Positions 1-5,685 of a stretch of 11,302 nt of DNA are shown here, one piece after another. The stretch covers positions 1 through 11,302 of the forward strand of contig JAFABO010000165.1 in NCBI GenBank assembly GCA_023426005.1, given 5' to 3'. The notes beneath the pieces were generated by a model that saw only the letters and a program-made list of their open reading frames with translations, searched no databases and had not been told where the DNA came from. Origin of the DNA: Bacillota bacterium (GTDB lineage: Bacteria > Bacillota > Clostridia > Acetivibrionales > DSM-1351). The position numbers and the translations under genes were made by a program. Numbering within the stretch: the stretch's first letter is position 1; every line of letters begins with the position of its first letter.

Positions 1-662
1 AGGAAGCTGATGGAATAAAGGAGAGAACTATTACCCTGAACACAGACGGCACATATTATTTACACCTGGAAGCCTGTGATAAAGCAGGACAGACCGGCAA
101 AAACATGGCCGGACCGTATACTATCAATAATATAAAGGCAGGGCAGTTTTTTATTACCATGATGCTGGATGTGGGCTGGAGGGACTATTACTTCAACGTT
201 GGCAGCGGGATTGATGACAATAATGACGGGGTAATCGACCGGTATCCCAGAAGGGCAAACACCGATATAGACACCATAAAAATGCCGATCAATTACTATG
301 AGCTTGTTCCATATCAGAGATACTCTGTTAAGGCCGGTTACAGAGTTAAAGGCAAAATCGACATTCAAGGGAACCCCGATGAGGCATATTTTAAAATAAA
401 CTATCTGGTTAACGGTGTAAGACACACTGATACAGTAAGGCTGACAAACAACTCCGGAGATACCTGCGGCTTTGAGTGGATAATACCGCCCGAAACAGAT
501 GACAGATCCTTTGTCAGCTTTGACTTGGAAATAAAAAAAGGAGGCTGTATCTACGGTAACGAAAAATGGATTGACGTTTGGGACTCAAGAAATACTTCCC
601 GCATGGTATTCTACGTCAGGGGTAAGGCAATTGATGATATAATTTATATTCAAAGCCAGTAA
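1..662 (+). CDS. C-terminal part of a large beta-rich, probably cell-surface protein (5' end outside window)
   Basis: The reading frame is open from base 3 to a TAA at 660-662 (219 residues) and has no start in the window, so this is the C-terminal piece of a longer protein. An internal ATG at 105 is not preceded by a ribosome binding site and is not a likely start. The first residues (YYLHLEACDKAGQTG) resemble the last strand of the Ig-like repeats of bacterial surface proteins, which often end in a D-K-A-G-N motif. A little further on, D-D-N-N-D-G-V-I-D resembles a DxDxDG calcium-binding loop. The rest is rich in alternating aromatic and polar residues, as in beta-sandwich modules, and has no membrane anchor or sorting signal. 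Extracellular location is inferred from these features. The specific role (adhesion, glycan binding) is unknown. Confidence 0.75.
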   Translation, partial: EADGIKERTITLNTDGTYYLHLEACDKAGQTGKNMAGPYTINNIKAGQFFITMMLDVGWRDYYFNVGSGIDDNNDGVIDRYPRRANTDIDTIKMPINYYELVPYQRYSVKAGYRVKGKIDIQGNPDEAYFKINYLVNGVRHTDTVRLTNNSGDTCGFEWIIPPETDDRSFVSFDLEIKKGGCIYGNEKWIDVWDSRNTSRMVFYVRGKAIDDIIYIQSQ

Positions 663-721
663 ACAGCAGGAGTAATCTAAATAAATCCACATCTATATAT
701 ACATGAATAAATCCGGGTTTC

Positions 722-850
722 TTACCCATCCAACTTTCCTTTAAACTTGTTATTGAATTCCGGATTATCCGGATTCTGAGTGGCCGCTTGTTCTGCTTTA
801 TTTTGTGCATTAGGTTTTGAAGTGCCCTTGTTCTTTTTTCCTTTAAACAT
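722..850 (-). CDS. Small hydrophilic 42-residue protein, hypothetical
   Basis: A short minus-strand frame of 42 codons runs from ATG at 850 to TAA at 722-724. It has an excellent ribosome binding site (AAAGGAG at 857-863, six bases from the ATG) and a plausible promoter just upstream. The product is rich in Lys, Asn, Gln and Ala, has no Cys, Trp, Tyr or hydrophobic stretch, and so is probably soluble and disordered. The motif F-K-G-K occurs near both ends (MFKGKKN at the start, NKFKGKLDG at the end). It sits in the gap between the surface-protein fragment, on which it converges, and the lipoprotein gene, from which it diverges. I do not recognise the family. Small basic, Asn/Gln-rich proteins of this type occur in spore-formers, but a spore role would be a guess. 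The strong translation signals are the main reason to believe it is real. Confidence 0.65.
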   Translation of the reverse strand: MFKGKKNKGTSKPNAQNKAEQAATQNPDNPEFNNKFKGKLDG

Positions 851-875
851 GATTAACTCCTTTAAGAGAGATTTT

Positions 876-904
876 TTAATATATTTAGTAATATAATTTG
901 TAAA
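876..904 (-). promoter_or_regulatory. Putative sigma-A promoter of the 42-aa gene
   Basis: Read on the minus strand, TTTACA (899-904) is followed after 17 bases by TATTAA (876-881). A start near 869 would give a very short leader directly ahead of the AAAGGAG site. The region is AT-rich, so chance matches are easy. Confidence 0.3.
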
Positions 905-935
905 TAGTTAAATTTTATTCAGGACTTATTTCTTA

Positions 936-966
936 CTGACAATTAGGTGTAAAATGAAAATATAAA
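936..966 (+). promoter_or_regulatory. Weak candidate promoter of the lipoprotein gene
   Basis: CTGACA (936-941) and TATAAA (961-966) are 19 bases apart, longer than the optimum. They lie directly upstream of the GAGAGG site (974-979) that precedes the ATG at 989. No better candidate is visible between the divergent small gene and the lipoprotein. Confidence 0.25.
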
Positions 967-988
967 TAATTAAGAGAGGTATACCGAT

Positions 989-1492
989 ATGCTCTTCGCT
1001 AGAAAAGTAATATTATGTTGTTTTTTAATACTCTCATTAGCATTTGCGGGTTGCACACCGACGGATGGCAAAAAGCTTACAGAAAGAAAAATATACACCA
1101 ATACGGAATTTAAGTTTTCACTAAACTATCCTGAGAGCTGGTATTTTATTGATGATTCGCTGCCGGAACAAATAAATATTTTGCTGTCAAAAGAAGAACT
1201 CAGCATTGCCAGGATGAATCCGGCAGCACTGTCAATTGTCGGTTTGAAGGGTAAGGAAGGCAAAGAATTCATGGAGAGTTATGAAAATGAATTTGATAAA
1301 AAGGACATAGAATCCAAGTCTTTTAAAGTAAGTAAAGAAATAACCGCCGACAAATATTTTGCTGACGAAGGAGTTTGCTATCTGATGTTTAGTTATGAGG
1401 ATTAATACTTTGTAATCATTTACAGTGCTGATAAGGAACAGAATACTGATGAGTTTGAAGCCATTATTAAAACCATAAATATTAAAAAATAG
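989..1492 (+). pseudogene. PsbP-like lipoprotein gene interrupted by an in-frame TAA
   Basis: Translation starts at ATG 989 (GAGAGG at 974-979, nine bases away). The product begins with a basic n-region, a hydrophobic core and the lipobox L-A-F-A-G-C (Cys at residue 21), so it is an exported lipoprotein. The mature part (YTNTEFKFSLNYPESWYFID) resembles small PsbP-like lipoproteins of clostridia, which have no known enzymatic activity. The frame stops at TAA 1403-1405 after 138 codons. The same frame then stays open for 28 more codons to TAG 1490-1492 and reads YFVIIYSADKEQ followed by DEFEAIIKTINI. That is the expected final strand and helix of the family. A single base change (for example AAA or GAA to TAA) would explain this. 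The 138-residue product would lack the last beta-strand and helix and may be unstable. A sequencing error or a strain-specific mutation are the alternatives. Confidence 0.7.
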
Positions 1493-1513
1493 CCATATGG
1501 TGCCAATAGCATT

Positions 1514-1540
1514 CATTTTGAACCCAAATGTTATTTTTTT
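1514..1540 (+). terminator. Weak intrinsic terminator candidate
   Basis: CATTT (1514-1518) pairs with AAATG (1526-1530) across a 7-base loop, followed by TTATTTTTTT. The stem is only 5 bp and AT-rich but the T-run is good. It lies 22 bases after the original lipoprotein stop. Confidence 0.35.
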
Positions 1541-1618
1541 ACATATAATGAAGTATGGAATACATTTTTCGCCAGAAGGTATGTAGAAAAATAACCGAAG
1601 GGAGACTGCAGGTCAAAT

Positions 1619-2299
1619 ATGAGGGAGGCAAGCAATCAGAAGCTGAACGGTCAGCATAAGAATTTTAAAGGTTACGGCGGGATTGAAGATCTTGAAAGAT
1701 ATGTGGCCTTTGAACTCGGAACAGGCTGGGAACAAAAAAAGAGTAAGAATATAAAAGGAATCCTTAATTTCAAGCAAACCATCTTTGGGCCGGATAACCT
1801 GAATAACTGCACCCTGGCTTCCATAACCAGGACTATGAAATATTACTCAGACCTGGGATTTCAAAAGATTCCATCAGTTGTCCATGAAATATATGCCGCA
1901 GTCCGGGAAATAGGTGTAAAGCATGGATATGACCCGGAAAAATCAGGGATTTTGAGGGATTTGTTCATATATACTCCCTTCGAAATAAAGACAATGGTTA
2001 GAGATACTTGGAAAAGGTTTGGTTATGAGAGCAGCAAATCAAATAATATATATTTTAGAAGGCTAAAGACAATTAAAAACAGTATAGATGACATGAATCC
2101 TGCATTGCTGAATATTGCCTGGGGTGATTATAAGGGGCATACTGTAACAGTTACCGGCTATAGAGTGTTCAGCAGCAGCAGGGAGCACTGTGACGACAGA
2201 ACCTTTGTTCAGGTATATGACGGCTGGAGCGAGGATATAAGATATATTGACTGGAAAAAGTTCGGCATAACTCCGGCCAGTGTAACCAGAATAATTTAA
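1619..2299 (+). CDS. Papain/C39-like fold protein, cytoplasmic, function unknown
   Basis: The 226-residue product has no signal peptide or membrane segment. The ATG at 1619 is the only good start, since the frame has a stop at 1592-1594. The ribosome binding site is mediocre (GGGAG about 14 bases away, or AGG six bases away). Three motifs in the order expected of C39-like cysteine peptidases are visible: N-N-C-T-L-A-S (Cys64) at the start of a helix, Y-K-G-H-T-V-T-V-T-G-Y (His174) and V-Y-D-G-W (Asp201). This would give a Cys-His-Asp triad. The usual Gly/Ala after the catalytic Cys is Thr, and the oxyanion Gln is not obvious (Gln53 is far, Asn62/Asn63 are near), so activity is uncertain. C39 domains usually process peptides or sit in exporters. 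Here there is no exporter or precursor gene nearby. The fold assignment is fairly likely, the substrate unknown. Confidence 0.7.
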   Translation: MREASNQKLNGQHKNFKGYGGIEDLERYVAFELGTGWEQKKSKNIKGILNFKQTIFGPDNLNNCTLASITRTMKYYSDLGFQKIPSVVHEIYAAVREIGVKHGYDPEKSGILRDLFIYTPFEIKTMVRDTWKRFGYESSKSNNIYFRRLKTIKNSIDDMNPALLNIAWGDYKGHTVTVTGYRVFSSSREHCDDRTFVQVYDGWSEDIRYIDWKKFGITPASVTRII

Positions 2300-2339
2300 C
2301 CTGTTGTGTGGGTTAAATTTACCATTATCTACTGGTAAA
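2293..2339 (+). terminator. Two overlapping hairpins after the C39-like gene (possible terminator)
   Basis: A perfect 9-bp stem (AATTTAACC 2293-2301 with GGTTAAATT 2311-2319) spans the stop codon of the upstream gene. A second 6-bp stem (TTTACC 2318-2323 with GGTAAA 2334-2339) overlaps its 3' arm, so the two compete. There is no T-run, so efficient intrinsic termination is doubtful. Confidence 0.3.
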
Positions 2340-2377
2340 ATTAATCAACAAACTGGCATATCTCCTTAATTTGGTTA

Positions 2378-2406
2378 TTGACAATTTTAAATTATTGGGT
2401 TATCAT
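2378..2406 (+). promoter_or_regulatory. Sigma-A promoter of the leuA leader
   Basis: A perfect TTGACA (2378-2383) is followed after 17 bases by TATCAT (2401-2406, five of six matches). The predicted start is near 2413, directly upstream of the T-box leader. Confidence 0.7.
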
Positions 2407-2412
2407 TTAATA

Positions 2413-2658
2413 AATGTTAAAGGTAATGATTGGGAATATTAGAAATCTGAAAGCTCACAGAGAACCGGCGTTTGGTGCGAGCCGGCAGTCTTGATGATTT
2501 TGAACTCATCCATGAACTGCTGCCCGATAAGTAGGGTAAGCCGGAATTCCACCGTTACAGGGATAGATGGTAATAGCCGTCGAAAGAGCGAATTCTTAAG
2601 AATTAATTAGAGTGGTACCGCGAGTCAGCCTCGTCTCTATACTGAGATGGGGCCTTTT
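2413..2658 (+). promoter_or_regulatory. Leucine-specific T-box leader (tRNA-Leu sensing)
   Basis: The T-box core AGAGTGGTACCGCG lies at 2609-2622 and the leader ends in a terminator. Stem I is recognisable from AGAGAA followed by CCGG, a loop with TTTGGTGCGAG and CCGG (2459-2485). The 3' arm reads GAA-CTC-ATC, so the specifier is CTC (2505-2507), a leucine codon, which fits the leuA gene that follows. The UGGN bulge is TGGT (2613-2616). Its last U would pair with the A73 discriminator of tRNA-Leu. By analogy with known T-boxes, uncharged tRNA-Leu stabilises the antiterminator and lets transcription continue, while charged tRNA gives termination. The match of specifier, discriminator and downstream enzyme makes this a firm call. 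The exact start depends on the inferred transcription start. Confidence 0.93.
2628..2658 (+). terminator. Regulated terminator of the leucine T-box
   Basis: A 10-bp stem (GCCTCGTCTC 2628-2637 with GAGATGGGGC 2644-2653, two G-U pairs) with a 6-base loop is followed by C and TTTT. It immediately follows the T-box core, so it can form only when the antiterminator does not. Confidence 0.85.
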
Positions 2659-2711
2659 GTCGTCCTGAAAAGTAAAAAAATTCAACAATTGACACTTTTC
2701 AAGATGAAAAA

Positions 2712-2742
2712 CAGATGTTCAAATTCCGGGTTTGAGCATCTG
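2712..2742 (+). repeat. 12-bp stem-loop between the T-box terminator and leuA
   Basis: CAGATGTTCAAA (2712-2723) pairs with TTTGAGCATCTG (2731-2742), 12 bp with one G-U pair and a 7-base loop. No T-run follows, so it is not an intrinsic terminator, and it does not cover the leuA ribosome binding site (2771-2775). Its role is unknown. mRNA stabilisation after leader processing is one possibility. Confidence 0.6.
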
Positions 2743-2782
2743 GCTGAAACTAAATACTAAATCATTTAATGGAGGTTTTTCT

Positions 2783-4339
2783 ATGAGCAGAAAGATACTT
2801 GTACTTGACACGACCTTGCGGGACGGAGAACAGGTTCCCGGAGCCAAACTTAATCTAAATGAGAAAATTGAATTGGCGCATCAGCTGAAAGCATTAAATG
2901 TGGATATCATTGAAGCCGGTTTTGCTGCCTCCTCCCAAGGAGATTTCAATTCAATAAAAGAAATAGCGTCACAAATCGGTGGCGGCAATATAATGATTAC
3001 TGCTCTGGCAAGAGCGGTAAAAAGTGATATTGATGCGGTATACCGGAGTGTAAAACCGGCTCAAAATCCATTGATCCATATAGTGCTTGGGACATCTGAG
3101 GTTCACGTTAATAAAAAGTTTAACAAGACAATGGAGGAAGTAATGGAGATGGGAGTAAGTGCCGTAAAGTATGCCAAAACACTGCTGCCCCATGTTCAGT
3201 ATTCAACCGAAGACGCTTCCAGGTCGGAATTCGAATATTTGTGGAAGACTATAGAGGCTGTTGTAAAAGCAGGGGCAACTATGATAAATATTCCTGACAC
3301 AGTTGGTTATGCGGTGCCCGAGGAGTTTGGAGAACTTGTAAGAAAGGTTAATTACCGTTTGAAAAACCTTAACGACAAGGTCGTTTTGAGCGTTCACTGC
3401 CATAACGATACGGGGCTTGCCGCCGCAAATACCCTGGCCGCCATAAAGAACGGTGCCGATAAAATTGAATGTACCATCAATGGCCTTGGAGAAAGGGCGG
3501 GAAATGCGGCCCTTGAGGAAGTGGTAATGGCCATGAAGCTGCGGTCTGTCTACTATGATGCCCACACCGATATCAATACAAAAGAAATTTTTAGAACCTC
3601 CAGGTTGGTGAGCAATTTGACAGGGCTGGATATACAGGTTAACAAGGCAATAACCGGGGACAATGCTTTTGCACATTCCTCGGGAATACATCAGGACGGC
3701 TTGCTCAAAAACAGAGAGGTTTATGAGGTTATTGCCCCCGAGGATGTCGGGGTAGAAAAGATGGATATAATCCTGACGGCCAGATCGGGCCGCCACGCAT
3801 TTCGGAACGCAGCAGAAAAATTGGGTTACAGGTACCGGAGCGAAACGGACTTCGAATCTCTCTTTAGCCAGTTTCTGGAACTTGCCGATGCAAAAAAGGA
3901 AGTTTACGACTATGACGTCTACTATCTGCTCCAAAGGCGTAACAGCAGCAGGGAGGATGATGACCGCGGCAGTGCGGATGAAAAGCTTGACCTTTACGAA
4001 CTGGTGTCCTTCCAGGTAATAAGCAATGATATTTTTCCCACTGCCACCATCAAGCTGAAAAAGGGGAAGGAGACCTATAAGCACAGCGCTGTGGGAGATG
4101 GTCCAATCGATGCATTATATACGGCTATAAAGGATATTACAGGCCTGGATGTGGACCTTAAGGAATATAAGATCAGCAGTATGTCCAGGGGAAAGGAAGC
4201 GCTGGGAAGGGTCAGCATAAGGATATGCCACAACGAAAAAATTTATACTGCCAGGGCCATGGACACAGACGTTATCAAGGCCAGTGCACTTGCCCTGATA
4301 AACGGGTTAAATGCGATAATCCTGGAAAAGGTAAATTGA
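2783..4339 (+). CDS. leuA: 2-isopropylmalate synthase
   Basis: LeuA condenses acetyl-CoA with 2-oxoisovalerate in the first committed step of leucine synthesis in the cytoplasm. The 518-residue product has the usual length. It opens with L-D-T-T-L-R-D-G-E-Q (Asp14 is the metal-binding Asp), then H-C-H-N-D (205-209, with the HxH metal ligands), N-G-L-G-E-R-A-G-N (233-241) and S-G-I-H-Q-D-G (300-306). This is followed by a charged linker and a C-terminal LeuA dimerisation/allosteric domain (about 380-515), where leucine inhibits the family. ATG 2783 is chosen because GGAGG (2771-2775) lies seven bases upstream. A longer frame from TTG 2732 starts inside a stem-loop and has no ribosome binding site. 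Citramalate synthase and homocitrate synthase are related alternatives, but the leucine T-box in front argues strongly for LeuA. It stands alone, without leuBCD or ilv genes in the window. Confidence 0.93.
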   Translation: MSRKILVLDTTLRDGEQVPGAKLNLNEKIELAHQLKALNVDIIEAGFAASSQGDFNSIKEIASQIGGGNIMITALARAVKSDIDAVYRSVKPAQNPLIHIVLGTSEVHVNKKFNKTMEEVMEMGVSAVKYAKTLLPHVQYSTEDASRSEFEYLWKTIEAVVKAGATMINIPDTVGYAVPEEFGELVRKVNYRLKNLNDKVVLSVHCHNDTGLAAANTLAAIKNGADKIECTINGLGERAGNAALEEVVMAMKLRSVYYDAHTDINTKEIFRTSRLVSNLTGLDIQVNKAITGDNAFAHSSGIHQDGLLKNREVYEVIAPEDVGVEKMDIILTARSGRHAFRNAAEKLGYRYRSETDFESLFSQFLELADAKKEVYDYDVYYLLQRRNSSREDDDRGSADEKLDLYELVSFQVISNDIFPTATIKLKKGKETYKHSAVGDGPIDALYTAIKDITGLDVDLKEYKISSMSRGKEALGRVSIRICHNEKIYTARAMDTDVIKASALALINGLNAIILEKVN

Positions 4340-4362
4340 CAAAAGCACACTTCAAAAACAAC

Positions 4363-4401
4363 CCCCGCAGCCGGCGTTTCCAGGGGACACCGGCTGCGGG
4401 G
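4363..4401 (-). terminator. GC-rich terminator between convergent leuA and apgM
   Basis: CCCCGCAGCCGG (4363-4374) pairs perfectly with CCGGCTGCGGGG (4390-4401) over 12 bp with a 15-base loop. On the minus strand it is followed by GTTGTTTTTG, so it best fits the end of the apgM operon. On the plus strand the flank is CAATAAATT, so it may act less well for leuA. Confidence 0.8.
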
Positions 4402-4413
4402 TCAATAAATTCA

Positions 4414-5628
4414 CTATATTTTTCCGGTTATGAACCAATCCATGAGCTTATAGCCTTCTCCCACAAAAATACCTGTCTTCCCGGCTTCTGCTTCATCATA
4501 GCTCTGTGCCTCTGAAACAACTTCCTGAGTGCTGTCATATATTATGAACGGAACAGGCTCGGAAGTATGAGTGCGGAGACTCAGGGGTGTGGGATGATCC
4601 GGGAGTACCAAAACTCTGTAATCCCTGTGCTTTTTCAGTCCTTCAAGCAGGGGAGCGACAATTTTCTCGTCCAGATATTCAATTGATTTTACCTTGTTCT
4701 CAATTTCGTATCTGTGTCCGCATTCATCAGGAGCTTCCACATGGACATAGACAAAGTCTTTGCCGCTGTCCAGTTCTGCTATGGCAGCGTTGGCCTTTCC
4801 GATAAAGTTTGTATGGATATTTCCTGTTGCGCCCTCTACGTCAACGGAGTCCAGACCTGCACACAGGCCGATGCCCTTTAACAGGTCAACTGCCGATATC
4901 ATGGTACCGGTCTTGCCGTACTTTTCAATGAAGGAGGCCAGGGCAGGCTTTCTGCCTTCTCCCCAGAGCCATATCGAATTGGCCGGTCTGAGCCCTCGGG
5001 CTTTCCTGGACAGGTTCACGGGGTGATCCTTCAAAATATCGTAGCTCTTTATCATTAAATCCAGCAACATGCCCGATTCTTCTTTTGGAAGATAATCGGT
5101 AACTTTTCTTTCCAGAATATCGTGGGGAGGAGTACAGCCCAGCCCTGTTTTTCCGTTGCTCCACACCAGACAATGCCGGTAGCTTACGCCTGGATAAAAA
5201 TTAATGTTCTCACCTTTTAAGGCCGCATTTACTGCTTCTATCAGTACCTGTGACTCCTCGGTTGAAATTTCGTCGGAACTGTAGTCGATCATGGTCTTGT
5301 GGGCATAATTCGCCTCCTCTTCCGATAAATAAACCAGGTTGCATCGAAGCGCCACATCGGACGGCAAGAGCTTGATACCCATACTGACAGCTTCCAGCGG
5401 AGAACGTCCGGTATAGTATATCTGTGGGTTATAGCCCATAACCGAAAGGTTGGCGGCATCACTTCCCGGAGGGATTCCTTCCGGAATTGTCTTGACCAGG
5501 CCCACAGTGCCTTTTTTAGCAAGCATATCTATATTTGGCTTTTTAGCATACTGCAGCGGTGTTTTGTTATCCAGTTCCTTCATGGGATAGTCTGCCATGC
5601 CGTCACCTAATACAACAACATATTTCAT
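4414..5628 (-). CDS. apgM: Cofactor-independent phosphoglycerate mutase family protein (ApgM-like), possible homoserine kinase
   Basis: The 404-residue product belongs to the archaeal-type, metal-dependent phosphoglycerate mutase branch of the alkaline phosphatase superfamily (about 400 residues is normal). Visible are the N-terminal V-V-V-L-G-D-G-M (Asp9, metal), the phospho-acceptor Ser56 in P-P-G-S-D-A-A-N, and C-terminal metal ligands in E-A-P-D-E-C-G-H (Asp301, His305), L-P-D-H-P-T (Asp344, His345) and R-T-H (His354). It is translated from ATG 5628 with GGGAGG about four bases upstream. It follows glnS after 57 bases on the same strand, so it is probably the last gene of a gltX-glnS-apgM operon and ends at the 12-bp terminator. 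The family catalyses 3- to 2-phosphoglycerate conversion. A clostridial subgroup has been proposed as a homoserine kinase, and the sequence alone does not separate the two. Confidence 0.82.
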   Translation of the reverse strand: MKYVVVLGDGMADYPMKELDNKTPLQYAKKPNIDMLAKKGTVGLVKTIPEGIPPGSDAANLSVMGYNPQIYYTGRSPLEAVSMGIKLLPSDVALRCNLVYLSEEEANYAHKTMIDYSSDEISTEESQVLIEAVNAALKGENINFYPGVSYRHCLVWSNGKTGLGCTPPHDILERKVTDYLPKEESGMLLDLMIKSYDILKDHPVNLSRKARGLRPANSIWLWGEGRKPALASFIEKYGKTGTMISAVDLLKGIGLCAGLDSVDVEGATGNIHTNFIGKANAAIAELDSGKDFVYVHVEAPDECGHRYEIENKVKSIEYLDEKIVAPLLEGLKKHRDYRVLVLPDHPTPLSLRTHTSEPVPFIIYDSTQEVVSEAQSYDEAEAGKTGIFVGEGYKLMDWFITGKI

Positions 5629-5643
5629 ATAACCTCCCTATCT

Positions 5644-5667
5644 GCGGGGGATAAATAAATCTCCCGC
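5644..5667 (-). repeat. 8-bp intercistronic hairpin between glnS and apgM
   Basis: GCGGGGGA (5644-5651) pairs with TCTCCCGC (5660-5667) over 8 bp (one G-U pair) with an 8-base loop. On the minus strand no T-run follows, only AGATAGGGAGG leading to the apgM start. It is more likely a processing or stability element, or a weak attenuator, than a terminator. Confidence 0.5.
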
Positions 5668-5685
5668 TTGACCTCCATAAAATTA

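Noticed and set aside
616..810. 64-codon minus-strand frame next to the 42-aa gene
   Set aside because: It overlaps the convincing 42-codon frame, crosses into the upstream gene and lacks a ribosome binding site.
1403..1405. Programmed readthrough or recoding of the TAA in the lipoprotein
   Set aside because: TAA followed by T is an efficient stop context, and no downstream recoding structure was seen. Ordinary gene decay is simpler.
2689..2694. Perfect TTGACA between the T-box terminator and leuA, as a second promoter
   Set aside because: The base at the expected -10 position begins CAGATG, far from TATAAT. A T-box-independent promoter is not supported.
2732..2782. TTG-initiated 17-residue extension of LeuA
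   Set aside because: No ribosome binding site, it begins inside a stem-loop, and a good GGAGG fits ATG 2783 exactly.
3203..4084. 293-codon open frame antisense to leuA
   Set aside because: It lies wholly inside a highly conserved gene, its product resembles no known family, and it has no credible ribosome binding site. It is a shadow of leuA.
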